Source of the DNA: Exiguobacterium sp. s124
GTDB taxonomy: Bacteria > Bacillota > Bacilli > Exiguobacteriales > Exiguobacteriaceae
DNA: 64,000 nt
Assembly (NCBI RefSeq): GCF_018617485.1
Contig: NZ_JACSKH010000001.1
Coordinates: forward strand, 1,860,001-1,924,000
Direction: 5' to 3'
Made by a program: the position numbers and the translations under genes
The notes under the pieces: model-generated
What the model was told of the DNA's origin: nothing
What the model saw: the letters and a program-made list of their open reading frames with translations, nothing else
The model's database searches: none
Shown here: piece after piece, positions 53,968-63,353 of the stretch
Position numbering within the stretch: position 1 is the first letter of the stretch
Layout: the number at the start of each line of letters is the position of its first letter

Positions 53968-54520
53968 TCCGACTGAGTGATTCCGGTGTGATGCCGAGAT
54001 AGCTCGCCAGTTGATACTGAGGGACCCGATGGACTAAATCGGGTCTCTTCTCCATCAAGGTCTGATACCGTTCCTCTGGTGTGGACGACATGAATGAGGC
54101 GAACGCATCTCGCATCGTCCCCATGTCTTCTTGCATCATGTCACGCGTCATCGCCTCAAGGACGGGATTCTTCTCGTATTGTTCGTGCTCTGTCGAAAGT
54201 TCGCCGACAACGAGACAGCATTCCTCCAGACACGTCAACGAATAAGGGGACCGTCCATCTGTATGATGTTTCGTCAATATGGTGATACTCTGTTCTTCCG
54301 TGATGAAATCGACGGTATGCTCGTTCCCGTCTTCGTCGACTTTATATTGACGAATACAACCGCTCAGTACGAAATAACATTTGGTCGGGACGTCTCCTTG
54401 ATGCAATAAAATCGTCCCTTTCGGAAATGTGGCAATCGGCACATCGGCCGTCAATCGTGCACACTCGTCATCACTCAAATCCGTAAAACGTTTCATGTAT
54501 TGAATCAAGACGTCTTTCAT
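53927..54520 (-). CDS. Crp/Fnr-family transcriptional regulator
   Basis: AAAGGAG precedes the ATG at 54520, giving 197 aa. The N-terminal cNMP-binding beta roll has PKGTILLHQGDVPTKCYFVLSGCIRQY. The C-terminal helix-turn-helix is shortened: YQLASYLGITPESLSRIKKR. The phosphate-binding arginine of true CRP is not evident, as is usual for the many orphan members of this group. It may regulate the overlapping DUF4386 gene. Confidence 0.87.
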   Translation of the reverse strand: MKDVLIQYMKRFTDLSDDECARLTADVPIATFPKGTILLHQGDVPTKCYFVLSGCIRQYKVDEDGNEHTVDFITEEQSITILTKHHTDGRSPYSLTCLEECCLVVGELSTEHEQYEKNPVLEAMTRDMMQEDMGTMRDAFASFMSSTPEERYQTLMEKRPDLVHRVPQYQLASYLGITPESLSRIKKRATRHLRIVE

Positions 54521-54582
54521 CCCGTTCACTCCTTTTCAGGGAAACCAATCTAGTCCCTCAAGTATACCAGGTTTCATCATTC

Positions 54583-54620
54583 AAAAAGACCTGCCCACCG
54601 CTTTGGTGGGACAGGCCTTC
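54583..54620 (-). terminator. Terminator of bdbD-bdbC-sco
   Basis: On the reverse strand GGCCTGTCCCACC pairs with GGTGGGCAGGTC (one mismatch) and is followed by TTTTT. Confidence 0.88.
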
Positions 54621-54623
54621 AGT

Positions 54624-55202
54624 TTAAGACTTTTGCAAGATCTTAATGTCGTTGATGATGTCTTCAGTCGGGACATTTTGGAAACCAGGATATGCTTTGA
54701 TGATTTTCCCTTCCTGATCGACTAGATAGAAATACGTGCCATGATCGACTTGTGTGCCTTCGTCAGGCTTTCGGACGAGTGCTTTGAAGTTCTCTTGGGC
54801 GAATGTCTGAATTTCATCTTGCGAGTAACCAGACAAGAACTGCCAGTCCGCTTTCGCAAGGTCATAGTCACTCATGAATGCTTTCATCTTCTCCGGAGTG
54901 TCCACGGTCGGGTCGACACTGAACGAGACGAACTGCACGTCTTCGACACCCTCTTCCTCGAGCGCTTCATTCAGCTTCGTCATGTTGTACGTCATCGGCG
55001 GGCAGACTGTCTCACAGCTTGTGAAGACGAAGTCCGCCATCCACACTTTCCCTTTTAAGTCGTCGAGGCTGACCATTTCTTCTTCTTGGTTCATGTATTC
55101 GAACGATTCGATTTCCCAGTTGAGTGGGTCCTCAATCTCTTGTCCACATCCTGCTAGGACGATGAGCACCGTCATCAAACTACCAATCCACCATTTCTTC
55201 AC
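54624..55202 (-). CDS. SCO1/SenC-family lipoprotein
   Basis: The GTG at 55202 lies 9 bases after AAGGAG, giving 192 aa; the ATG at 55232 is inside bdbC. A signal peptide ends in the lipobox LAGC. The thioredoxin fold has the copper-binding CETVC and the conserved histidine in VDHGTYFYL. SCO proteins deliver copper to, or keep reduced, the CuA centre of cytochrome c oxidase. It is the last gene of an extracytoplasmic thiol operon with bdbC and bdbD. Confidence 0.92.
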   Translation of the reverse strand: MKKWWIGSLMTVLIVLAGCGQEIEDPLNWEIESFEYMNQEEEMVSLDDLKGKVWMADFVFTSCETVCPPMTYNMTKLNEALEEEGVEDVQFVSFSVDPTVDTPEKMKAFMSDYDLAKADWQFLSGYSQDEIQTFAQENFKALVRKPDEGTQVDHGTYFYLVDQEGKIIKAYPGFQNVPTEDIINDIKILQKS

Positions 55203-55215
55203 ACGTTCCAACTCC

Positions 55216-55629
55216 TTATCGCTTTTTGACATTCCACATGAGGATCGTGATGAGCGTGAAAGCCGTCAATGCGAGAAACGGAATCGTGACGAATCCGAAC
55301 CAGTTGATATATTGACCGCTACACGGAACACCTTGTGCACAAGGCTGAATTTCTGCAAATCCAGGCACTTTTTGTACCAAGTAATGGTAAAGTGAAACAA
55401 TACCGCCTATGATAGTAAGCGGTAACACATATTTCCGCACCGCCCGATCGTCCGTGAAGACGGCGATTCCCAAGAGGATCGTCAGCGGATACATAAAGAT
55501 ACGTTGAATCCAGCATAGCTCACATGGCACAAACTCGCGAATCTCACTGAAATAGAGACTCCCAAGCGTCGCCGTCAATGCGACAAGCCAAGCGAGATAC
55601 AGTCCATATTTTTCGAAAAATGACTTCAT
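55216..55629 (-). CDS. bdbC: BdbC, DsbB-like quinone-linked thiol oxidase
   Basis: The 137-aa protein has four membrane helices. The first cysteine pair is in FVPCELCWIQRI and the second in QPCAQGVPCSGQYINWFG. These are the two redox centres that pass electrons from BdbD to quinone. The ATG at 55629 follows AGGA. It starts 1 base after the bdbD stop, so both are translated together. Confidence 0.95.
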   Translation of the reverse strand: MKSFFEKYGLYLAWLVALTATLGSLYFSEIREFVPCELCWIQRIFMYPLTILLGIAVFTDDRAVRKYVLPLTIIGGIVSLYHYLVQKVPGFAEIQPCAQGVPCSGQYINWFGFVTIPFLALTAFTLITILMWNVKKR

Positions 55630-55630
55630 C

Positions 55631-56287
55631 TTATAAATCCTGCTCAATCAACTGCTGAATTTGTTCGTAATCGAACGGGTCCTCGAGCATCACACCGTTA
55701 ATCATGATCGATGGTGTGAATTGAACACCGTTCTCTTTTACAAGACCGTCGTCCGTGCTCACTTTCTCAAGTACGGTCGAATTTTCACCGAGGTCTTGTT
55801 CGAGTTTTGCCAAGTCGACCGATGTCGTCTCGCCCGCGATTTCTTTCAACTTCTCGACCGTCACCCATGCGTTGTCGTGTTGTTGTGAAGCCGGCTGCGC
55901 GTCGTAGAGCGCTTTATGGAACTTCCAGAACGATTCAGGATCTTGCTCGTATACCGACTCAGACGCGAGTGAAGCTAAAATCGATTCCTGTCCGTGGAAC
56001 AAGACGTTAATATAACTGAAGCTGACGTCTTCCTTGTCGAGATAGTCCGCTTTTAGTTGCGGGTAAATCGTTTCACCCCACTGTTTACACGATGGACATT
56101 TATAATCTCCGAACTCGACAACCGAGACTTTCGCGTCCGGGTCTCCAAGCGTCGGCTGTCCCTCGATTGACACGTGATCGCCTCTATCAGCAACTGGCGT
56201 CTCATCTTGATTGAGCAAGACGAACACCAAAGCAATCAATGCCACAGCGACGATGGTCAAGATGACCAATAATTGATTCTTTTTCAT
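55631..56287 (-). CDS. bdbD: BdbD, DsbA-like extracytoplasmic thiol oxidase
   Basis: GAGGTG precedes the ATG at 56287, giving 218 aa. One N-terminal membrane anchor (LLVILTIVAVALIALVFVLL) is followed by a thioredoxin-fold domain with the active-site CPSC in VEFGDYKCPSCKQWG and the cis-proline loop VQFTPSIMINGV. It introduces disulfides into exported proteins and is reoxidised by BdbC. Confidence 0.94.
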   Translation of the reverse strand: MKKNQLLVILTIVAVALIALVFVLLNQDETPVADRGDHVSIEGQPTLGDPDAKVSVVEFGDYKCPSCKQWGETIYPQLKADYLDKEDVSFSYINVLFHGQESILASLASESVYEQDPESFWKFHKALYDAQPASQQHDNAWVTVEKLKEIAGETTSVDLAKLEQDLGENSTVLEKVSTDDGLVKENGVQFTPSIMINGVMLEDPFDYEQIQQLIEQDL

Positions 56288-56408
56288 TCTCTTCACCTCT
56301 ATCTATTTTGACTCGTCTTTCATTATAGCGGAAGCTCTTCCTCCTATCATGATATCGACTCGTTTTTCATAATTCTCTTTAATTCAAGCTTTAGGAGGTT
56401 TTTTTCGC

Positions 56409-58001
56409 ATGATCAAATCTTTTACGATGCGCCTCGGACTCATTTTGGCGCTCAGCATTGCCACGCTCGTCTTTTTACTGACAATCGCACTCACATCCCT
56501 CATCAGTCACCGAGCATCTGACTCGCTCGAACAAGAAATTGGGGAACGCCTTTCGACGACGTCACATCAATTGGCGGATAAACTCGACTTTTATATGTGG
56601 TCACGCTATCAAGAAGTTCAACTCTTGCAGGGGCTCGATTTAGAAGACCCAGACGCGACACGACGACTGCTCGATCAAGTCCAATCGAACATCCCGGCAT
56701 TCTCATGGATGGGTGTCACCGATGCGGAAGGAACCGTCGTCGCTTCCACGAACGGTATACTAGAAGAGGCGTCCATCGCCGAACGTCCGGTCTTTCTTGA
56801 AGCAAAAGAAAAACCATTTATCGGAGACGTCCACGAGGCGGTCCTTTTAGCTGAATTATTGCCGAATCCGACGGGGGAACCGCTTCAATTCGTCGATATC
56901 AGTGTCCCGCTATTCCAAGACGGGACGTTTCAAGGAGTGCTTGCCACTCATTTGAGCTGGGCATGGGGAAAAGAGGTGCTCGGACATTTCAATCGGACGC
57001 TCCATGAACAAGTCGACGATACGGACCTGTTCGTTGTCAGTGAGCGAGACAACGTGGTGCTCCTCGGTCCGGACGATATGGTCGGAAAACCACTACCCGT
57101 GTCGTTTACGGAAGGGGCCTCCGTGAAAGAATGGCAAGATGGACAGGAATATTTGACGGGCATGTCAATCGGGGAAGGTTATGACGAATACCCCGGACTC
57201 GGTTGGCGTGTCGTCGTCCGTCAACCGGCAGCGGTCGCGTTCGCACCAGTCGAGACGCTAGAGACGAGAATTTTGTGGATCGGCTTATTCGCATCGCTTG
57301 TGACGGCCGTACTCGGTTGGCTACTCGCTTCCATCGTGACGAGACCGTTGAAACGAATTACTGAAACGGCTTCGCTCATGGAGCAAGGAAAAGTAGACAA
57401 ATTCCCACACCAATCTGGAATCGAAGAAATCGAGTCGCTCGCATTCGCGCTAGAATCGCTCGTCACTTCTCTCACCGAGTCTGAATCGGAACGTGTGCAT
57501 TTCGAGCTACTAGCGAATCGTGACGCGCTGACCGGTCTTTCAAACCGTGTCGCCTTACGTGAACAGTTGAATCAATTGCACACTTCAAAAGAGCCATACG
57601 TTTTCTTTTATATCGACCTCGATGGGTTCAAGGCGGTAAACGATACATACGGTCATGCGGTCGGGGATGAGTTGTTAGTTGAAATCGCACAGCGACTACG
57701 AGTACTCAAAATCGATGACGTGTATCCGGTCCGATTGAGCGGCGACGAATTTTTCCTCATGTTCCCGAGACGTGATTGTTCGATGGAAGAAATTCATAAA
57801 ATCGGTACGTCAGTCATCGATATCATTTCACAACCCGTGATGCTCGATCTCGCCTCGGTAAAGGTCGGGGCAAGCATCGGTGCATCGATTTGGTCGCCCC
57901 CTGAACCTCCCCACTTCGCCATCGAACAAGCAGACGATGCCTTGTATCGGTCAAAAGCGAAAGGGAAGCAGCGCCTTTCATTTCATGAGTCGTTCCAATG
58001 A
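56409..58001 (+). CDS. Diguanylate cyclase: extracellular Cache sensor, HAMP, GGDEF
   Basis: The 530-aa protein has TM1 (about 11-33), an extracytoplasmic Cache-like domain (about 40-290; FSWMGVTDAEGTVVAST, ISVPLFQDGTFQGVLATHLSW), TM2 (about 293-315), HAMP (TRPLKRITETASLMEQG) and a GGDEF domain with FYIDLDGFKAVNDTYGHAVGDELL. The signature is LSGDEFF, the accepted SGDEF variant, so it should be active. No clear RxxD inhibitory site precedes it. It makes cyclic di-GMP in response to an external ligand. Confidence 0.93.
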   Translation: MIKSFTMRLGLILALSIATLVFLLTIALTSLISHRASDSLEQEIGERLSTTSHQLADKLDFYMWSRYQEVQLLQGLDLEDPDATRRLLDQVQSNIPAFSWMGVTDAEGTVVASTNGILEEASIAERPVFLEAKEKPFIGDVHEAVLLAELLPNPTGEPLQFVDISVPLFQDGTFQGVLATHLSWAWGKEVLGHFNRTLHEQVDDTDLFVVSERDNVVLLGPDDMVGKPLPVSFTEGASVKEWQDGQEYLTGMSIGEGYDEYPGLGWRVVVRQPAAVAFAPVETLETRILWIGLFASLVTAVLGWLLASIVTRPLKRITETASLMEQGKVDKFPHQSGIEEIESLAFALESLVTSLTESESERVHFELLANRDALTGLSNRVALREQLNQLHTSKEPYVFFYIDLDGFKAVNDTYGHAVGDELLVEIAQRLRVLKIDDVYPVRLSGDEFFLMFPRRDCSMEEIHKIGTSVIDIISQPVMLDLASVKVGASIGASIWSPPEPPHFAIEQADDALYRSKAKGKQRLSFHESFQ

Positions 58002-58018
58002 TTGTGGGCGCCCATTAT

Positions 58019-58047
58019 AAAAAGGAGTTCAACTTGAACTCCTTTTT
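58019..58047. terminator. Bidirectional terminator after the GGDEF gene
   Basis: A 14-bp perfect stem (AAAAAGGAGTTCAA / TTGAACTCCTTTTT) with a single-base spacer lies between convergent genes. Confidence 0.9.
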
Positions 58048-58050
58048 GTT

Positions 58051-58728
58051 TTACTCTTCGGTTTCAGATGTTTTGTCTTCTTGTTGCTCATCTTCCTCTT
58101 CTGGCATCGGCTCTAAGTCCATCGTATACACGTATTCCTCTCCAAAGTTATTCAAAATGAACAACTCTTCTTCCGCTCGCGTCGCGAGTCCGCTCGAGAA
58201 ACCGATGACGGCGTACATTTCCTCTAGAAGAACGTCTTGCTCTTTGTCAATCTCATCAAAGATGGCTTGTTCCCATCGTTCGATGATTTGGCCGAGTTGA
58301 AGGTAGTCTTCCATTTTGATTTTATTTTTTTCGCGCAACAACTCCAAATAGTCTCGTATCTCTTTCAAATTGTCGTGCGTCATCGGGATGGCACCCGCTT
58401 TTTCCGTCGCCAAAATCTTTTGGTGTGTCATCAAATGCATCGCATCGACGAGATTCCCTTTGTTCAATTTTTTCGCATCGTCAAAGACAAGGCCCGTCGT
58501 CTCCTGCGGGTTGATGCGGCGCGTCACATTTTGACGTCGCCCGAGCGGGTCTTCTTCTTTGATGATGTCGATCAATTCAAGTGCACGGGTATACTCTTCT
58601 TTCGTCAAATTGTCTCGGTCGAGCTCATTTTGATTCGGTCCCATCCAATATTGATAGAACGCATATGTAGCCATGATCACTACAACGAAGACAAGTCCTA
58701 TCCAAGGAAGCCATTTTTTCCATTTCAT
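58051..58728 (-). CDS. Membrane-anchored hypothetical protein (DUF6241-like)
   Basis: The 225-aa protein has one N-terminal membrane helix (WLPWIGLVFVVVIMATYAFY). A helical extracellular domain follows with INPQETTGLVFDDAKKLNKGNLVDAMHLMTHQKI, a pattern I loosely associate with DUF6241 proteins of Bacillales. The C-terminus is very acidic (EPMPEEEDEQQEDKTSE). No enzymatic motif is seen. It is monocistronic, downstream of its own promoter. Confidence 0.65.
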   Translation of the reverse strand: MKWKKWLPWIGLVFVVVIMATYAFYQYWMGPNQNELDRDNLTKEEYTRALELIDIIKEEDPLGRRQNVTRRINPQETTGLVFDDAKKLNKGNLVDAMHLMTHQKILATEKAGAIPMTHDNLKEIRDYLELLREKNKIKMEDYLQLGQIIERWEQAIFDEIDKEQDVLLEEMYAVIGFSSGLATRAEEELFILNNFGEEYVYTMDLEPMPEEEDEQQEDKTSETEE

Positions 58729-58826
58729 TTACGATTCACACCCTTTTCTTGATTCGCTCTATCAAGGATAACATATATGCCCTGACAAAAATTCCAATAA
58801 AAGGTTTTTGGGTTGACCTCATACAA

Positions 58827-58863
58827 AAAAGTACCCGCCCCTGATTTAAGAGCGAGTACTTCG
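58827..58863 (-). terminator. Terminator of odhA-odhB
   Basis: On the reverse strand AAGTACTCGC pairs with GCGGGTACTT (one G-U) and is followed by T's. Confidence 0.82.
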
Positions 58864-58871
58864 TTTTCATC

Positions 58872-60146
58872 TTATGCTTCGAACAACAATTGTTCCGGAT
58901 CTTCAATCATGTCTTTGATGTGCTTCAGGAATGTGACAGCCTCACGACCATCTACGATTCGGTGGTCATACGAGAGGGCAACATACATCATCGGACGGTT
59001 TTCCATCGTGTCTGCGTCGATCGCGACTGGGCGGAGTTGAATTGAGTGCATCCCGAGGATCGCGACTTGTGGTCCATTCAAGATTGGTGTCGAGAGGAGT
59101 GAACCGAATACGCCACCGTTTGTGATTGTGAACGTACCTCCTGTGAGGTCGCTCAAACCAAGCTTGTTGTTACGGGCTTTGTCCGCAAGGTGAAGGATGT
59201 CTTTCTCGATTTCACCGAAGTTTTTACGATCCGCTTCACGGACGACCGGCACGACGAGACCGTCTGGCGCCGATACGGCAATCCCGATATCGTAATATTT
59301 CTTCAAGACGATTTCATTGCCTTGGATTTCAGCGTTCAAGTAAGGCATGCGCTTGAGAGCGGCTACCGCTGCTTTCGTGAAGAATGACATGAAACCAAGT
59401 TTGACATCGTTGTCTTTCACGAACTTCTCTTGGCGACGTTTACGGAGAGCCATGACCGCCGACATATCGATTTCGTTGAATGTCGTGAGCATCGCTGCCG
59501 TCTGTTGTACTTCTACGAGACGGTTCGCAATCGTTTGACGACGACGTGTCATCTTGATGCGCTCTTCTTCTTTCCCACTCGCAGCCGGTTGTGGTGCAGG
59601 TGCTGCGGCAGCTGGTTTTTGTTCTTTTACAGCTGGTTTGTCTTCATGTTTTGACACGTCATGGACGTTGATGCGTCCCATCGGATCATTCGTTTGAACA
59701 GCTGAGAGGTCGATACCTTTCTCACGAGCGAGCTTGCGTGCAGCAGGTGTTGCGATTGGACCTTTACCAGGGCTCGCGACGTGCTCTTCACGTTTCTCCA
59801 CTTTCTTACCTTCTTCAACAGACTCCGTTTTCTTCTCAGTCGGCGCTTCTGTTTTCGTTTCTGTCGCGTTTTCTGTCTTCGTCTTCGTCGCGACAGCCGT
59901 TCCGCCACCGGAACCTGAACCGAGACGTGCGATGACGTCACCAACTTGAACCGTATCCCCTTCTCCGGCAAGTTGTTCTTCTAACACACCCGCTTCGTCA
60001 GCTGGGACTTCGATATTGACTTTATCCGTCTCGAGCTCAACGATGGCTTCCCCTTTTTCAACTTGGTCGCCTGGCTGTTTGAGCCACGTCGCGACCGTTC
60101 CTTCCGTAATGGATTCTGCTAATTCAGGTACTTTAATTTCGACCAC
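58872..60146 (-). CDS. odhB: OdhB, dihydrolipoyl succinyltransferase (E2 of 2-oxoglutarate dehydrogenase)
   Basis: The 424-aa protein has one lipoyl domain with the modified lysine in ETDKVNIEVPA (K42), an Ala/Pro/Lys/Glu-rich linker, a peripheral-subunit-binding domain (ATPAARKLAREKGIDLSAV), a second linker and the catalytic core. The core ends with the active-site YDHRIVDGREAV. It transfers succinyl from lipoate to CoA in the TCA cycle. It starts 18 bases after odhA. Confidence 0.97.
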   Translation of the reverse strand: MVEIKVPELAESITEGTVATWLKQPGDQVEKGEAIVELETDKVNIEVPADEAGVLEEQLAGEGDTVQVGDVIARLGSGSGGGTAVATKTKTENATETKTEAPTEKKTESVEEGKKVEKREEHVASPGKGPIATPAARKLAREKGIDLSAVQTNDPMGRINVHDVSKHEDKPAVKEQKPAAAAPAPQPAASGKEEERIKMTRRRQTIANRLVEVQQTAAMLTTFNEIDMSAVMALRKRRQEKFVKDNDVKLGFMSFFTKAAVAALKRMPYLNAEIQGNEIVLKKYYDIGIAVSAPDGLVVPVVREADRKNFGEIEKDILHLADKARNNKLGLSDLTGGTFTITNGGVFGSLLSTPILNGPQVAILGMHSIQLRPVAIDADTMENRPMMYVALSYDHRIVDGREAVTFLKHIKDMIEDPEQLLFEA

Positions 60147-60164
60147 AATGAGTTCCCCCTTAAC

Positions 60165-63017
60165 TTATTTACGATCTTTTTGGTATGTGCTCGTGCCTGC
60201 ACCGCTCGAGACGACGTCACGAGAAAGTGCTTCACGGATGATGCGTGCTTGTTCTTGTTTATGGGCTGTCGGATTTCCTTCAGCCGGGCTCGAACGACGA
60301 CGACGACCGATGTAACGAACGTCGAGTCGGTTCGTTGTGACTGCTTCAAGACGAGGCTCGATGTATGTCCAAGCCCCCATGTTTTTCGGTTCTTCTTGTA
60401 CCCAGACGATTTCACGTGCATTCGGATAACGGCTGATGACGTCACGAATCTCGCGTACCGGGAACGGATAAATCTCTTCCACTCGGATAATGTGCAAGAA
60501 GTCGAGTGACTCTTCTGACTTGCCGACCGCTTCCGCGAGGTCGATCGCCATCTTCCCTGTGCAGAAGACGAGACGTTCGACTTTCTCCGCATGTTCACCG
60601 AGACCTGGCTGTTCAACGATTGGTTTGAAACTCTCTTCCGTGAACGCCTCGATTGGTGATGTCGCGAGCGGATGACGAAGCAGACTCTTCGGTGTCATGA
60701 TGATTATCGGACGAATCTCTTCTTTTCCGAGCATCTCGGCTTGGCGACGGAGGATATGGAAGTATTGTGCCGCAGACGAAAGGTTTGCGACTGTCCAGTT
60801 TTTCTCCCCGGCAAGCGTCAAGTAACGCTCCATCCGTGCACTCGAGTGCTCCGGACCTTGTCCTTCGTAACCGTGCGGCAAGAGCATGACAAGCCCTGAT
60901 TTTTGACCCCATTTCGCGCGACCTGCCGAGATGAACTGGTCGAACATGACCTGCGCAGAGTTCGCAAAGTCACCGTATTGTGCTTCCCATAAGACGAGCG
61001 TGTCTTGGGCGAACACATTATACCCGTACTCAAATCCGAGTACCGACCCTTCAGAAAGCGGGCTGTTGTAGACAGAGAACGAAGCTTTCGCCGTCGACAG
61101 CTGATGGAGTGGCGAGAACTTCTTCCCTGACTCGACATCGTTCAACATGATGTTCCGTTGGGCGAACGTTCCGCGCTCCGAATCTTGACCGCTCAAGCGA
61201 ACCGGCGTACCGTCTGAAAGAATCGAAGCGAAGGCGAGCGTTTCCGCATGACCCCAATCGATTTTCCCACCTTCACCGAATGCGTCACGGCGACGGTCGA
61301 GTACTTTTTGAAGCTTATGGAAGACTCCGAAGCCTTCTGGCCAGTCAAGTAACTCTTCATTCAATTGCGTGAGGAGTTCGAGTTTCACGCTCGTATCGAC
61401 TTTCGGGAATCCTTTATGGACCGCGTCCGGTAAGACGATGTCAGCATCCTCTTCTTCAGAAGGAACGAGGTCACGAGCTGCTTTAAGTGCCTCTTCGATT
61501 TTCTGTTCGATTTGTGCTTTTTCGTCTTTTGTCATGACGCCTTCTGCCTCAAGTTGCTCGGCATATACGTGACGGACAGACTGATGTCCTTTGATCGCTT
61601 TATAAAGAACCGGGTTCGTGTTCATCGGTTCGTCCATTTCGTTATGACCGTAACGACGATACCCAATCAAATCGACCAAGATGTCTTTATGGAACTTGGC
61701 ACGATATTCACTGATCAGCTTCGCGACGGCGACACATGCTTCTGGGTCATCCGCATTCACGTGTAAGACCGGGATTTCATATCCTTTGGCGATATCACTC
61801 GCGTAACGTGTCGAGCGTGAATCGTTCGGGTCCGTCGTGAAACCGATCGTGTTGTTGGCGATGACATGAACTGTCCCACCTGTACGGTAACCCGTCAAAT
61901 TCGTCATGTTGAGCGTCTCCGCGACAATTCCTTGTCCTGGGAAGGCCGCATCCCCGTGAATCAAGATCGAGGCTGCCAAATCATCGTGTTGAACAGCCGA
62001 TCCTTTCTCAGAACGGTCATCTTGTGCAGCACGTGTGTACCCTTCGACGACAGATCCAACGAATTCAAGGTGACTCGGGTTGTTCGCCAAGTTGAGACGT
62101 ACTTCTTTTTGTTGCTCGACAACTTTTCGGTCAAGACCGAGGTGATATTTCACGTCGCCTGACCAACCGAAGTTGATCCCAATTGATCCTTCAGACGGAA
62201 TCAATTCTTTGTTCGGTGCGTGCTGGAACTCCGCAAAGATCATCTCGTACGGCTTGCCGAGTACGTGAGCGAGTACGTTCAGACGTCCACGGTGCGCCAT
62301 CCCGATGTTGATGTGTTCAGACCCGCTCGAGATGAGTCCGCCGACCATCGCGTCGAGTAACGGCACCATCGCATCCAATCCTTCGATGGAGAAGCGTTTC
62401 TGTCCGACGTATGTCTTATGAAGGAATGATTCAAACAGTTCTGTCTCAGCCAGACGTTTGAACAATTCGATTTTTTCTTCTTTCGAGAAGGATTGCTTCA
62501 ATGCACCTTGCTCGATTTGACGGCGAATCCACTTCTTCTCTTCCATATCGTCCAAATGGCGAAGTTCAATCGCGACCGTTCCTGTGTAGACGTCGAGCAA
62601 GTGACGGAATAATTCGAGGGCACTCGCGTTCGGTTTCGGTGCATCGTCCGAAAGAAGACGAGCCGGAATTTGTTTCAAATCTTCTTCTGTCAAATCGTAA
62701 CGAGACAGCTCGAATAACTCTTGTTCCCGCGGATGATCTTTCAATGGATAGATATCAGCTGCCTTATGACCGAACGCACGGATATCGTTGACGAGGCGTG
62801 TCGCCGAGACGACTTTCTCCAAGTCAAACGACGGACCCGATACCGGTACTTCTGTCGGTGATGATTCTGGTGCCCCGTTCTCGTCGAAGTAACGACGTGT
62901 CTCCTCATCGACCGAAGACGGGTCTTCCAAATATTGTTCGTATAGTTCAATGATGTAGCCTAAGTTAGGACCATAAAATGCTTGCGATTTCTCGTGAACA
63001 TTCGACGACTCTCCCAT
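60165..63017 (-). CDS. odhA: OdhA, 2-oxoglutarate dehydrogenase E1
   Basis: The 950-aa thiamine-diphosphate enzyme starts with the SucA pattern LGYIIELYEQYLEDPSSVDEE. The active-site and cofactor-binding blocks include HRGRLNVLAHVLGKP, IHGDAAFPGQGIVAETLNM (TPP/Mg) and IGYRRYGHNEMDEP. The C-terminal transketolase-like part has LPHGYEGQGPEHSSARMERYL. It decarboxylates 2-oxoglutarate and reductively succinylates OdhB. It is the first gene of odhAB, with E3 encoded elsewhere. Confidence 0.97.
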   Translation of the reverse strand: MGESSNVHEKSQAFYGPNLGYIIELYEQYLEDPSSVDEETRRYFDENGAPESSPTEVPVSGPSFDLEKVVSATRLVNDIRAFGHKAADIYPLKDHPREQELFELSRYDLTEEDLKQIPARLLSDDAPKPNASALELFRHLLDVYTGTVAIELRHLDDMEEKKWIRRQIEQGALKQSFSKEEKIELFKRLAETELFESFLHKTYVGQKRFSIEGLDAMVPLLDAMVGGLISSGSEHINIGMAHRGRLNVLAHVLGKPYEMIFAEFQHAPNKELIPSEGSIGINFGWSGDVKYHLGLDRKVVEQQKEVRLNLANNPSHLEFVGSVVEGYTRAAQDDRSEKGSAVQHDDLAASILIHGDAAFPGQGIVAETLNMTNLTGYRTGGTVHVIANNTIGFTTDPNDSRSTRYASDIAKGYEIPVLHVNADDPEACVAVAKLISEYRAKFHKDILVDLIGYRRYGHNEMDEPMNTNPVLYKAIKGHQSVRHVYAEQLEAEGVMTKDEKAQIEQKIEEALKAARDLVPSEEEDADIVLPDAVHKGFPKVDTSVKLELLTQLNEELLDWPEGFGVFHKLQKVLDRRRDAFGEGGKIDWGHAETLAFASILSDGTPVRLSGQDSERGTFAQRNIMLNDVESGKKFSPLHQLSTAKASFSVYNSPLSEGSVLGFEYGYNVFAQDTLVLWEAQYGDFANSAQVMFDQFISAGRAKWGQKSGLVMLLPHGYEGQGPEHSSARMERYLTLAGEKNWTVANLSSAAQYFHILRRQAEMLGKEEIRPIIIMTPKSLLRHPLATSPIEAFTEESFKPIVEQPGLGEHAEKVERLVFCTGKMAIDLAEAVGKSEESLDFLHIIRVEEIYPFPVREIRDVISRYPNAREIVWVQEEPKNMGAWTYIEPRLEAVTTNRLDVRYIGRRRRSSPAEGNPTAHKQEQARIIREALSRDVVSSGAGTSTYQKDRK

Positions 63018-63353
63018 TGAATAAATCCCCCTTATCCATTCCTAAACGTCCAATCTGTGAACGCTTTCATTTTAACATGTAGCCCGAAGCAGTTCACTCT
63101 TCTCTTACCCTAGTGAACAAAACCAAATCTTGCCTCTTACGCTCAACTTCATACTACACCTTTCATGCGAGAAAGACCCTTACAAATTCACAATTCGTCC
63201 ATACTATTTCGATAAGTTTTGCTTATCGATAAATTGTGTCTCAACTCATTTGTTTCAACAATTTCAAAAAAGATGAAACCTTATTTCATACAAGGCCGTA
63301 GAAGGGGTGTAGGAAGCACACTAAAACTTTTAAACAGAAAGATAGGTGACCAC
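63018..63353. promoter_or_regulatory. Divergent promoter region of odhA and an ABC transporter, with nested inverted repeats
   Basis: The gap is 336 bases and AT-rich. A perfect hairpin TCGATAAG-TTTTG-CTTATCGA (63209-63229) is nested between outer arms CACAATT (63189-63195) and AATTGTG (63232-63238). No T-run follows, so it is more likely an operator or 5'-UTR structure than a terminator. AGGTGA just before 63354 serves the rightward gene. Confidence 0.5.

Noticed and set aside
58237-58752. 171-codon forward frame opposite the DUF6241-like gene
   Set aside because: It is antisense to a frame with a good start, membrane helix and terminator; Phe/Ile-rich shadow.
60119-60616. 165-codon reverse frame within odhA
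   Set aside because: It is in a different frame of the same strand as the certain odhA gene; Ser/Arg/Lys-rich shadow with no start signal.
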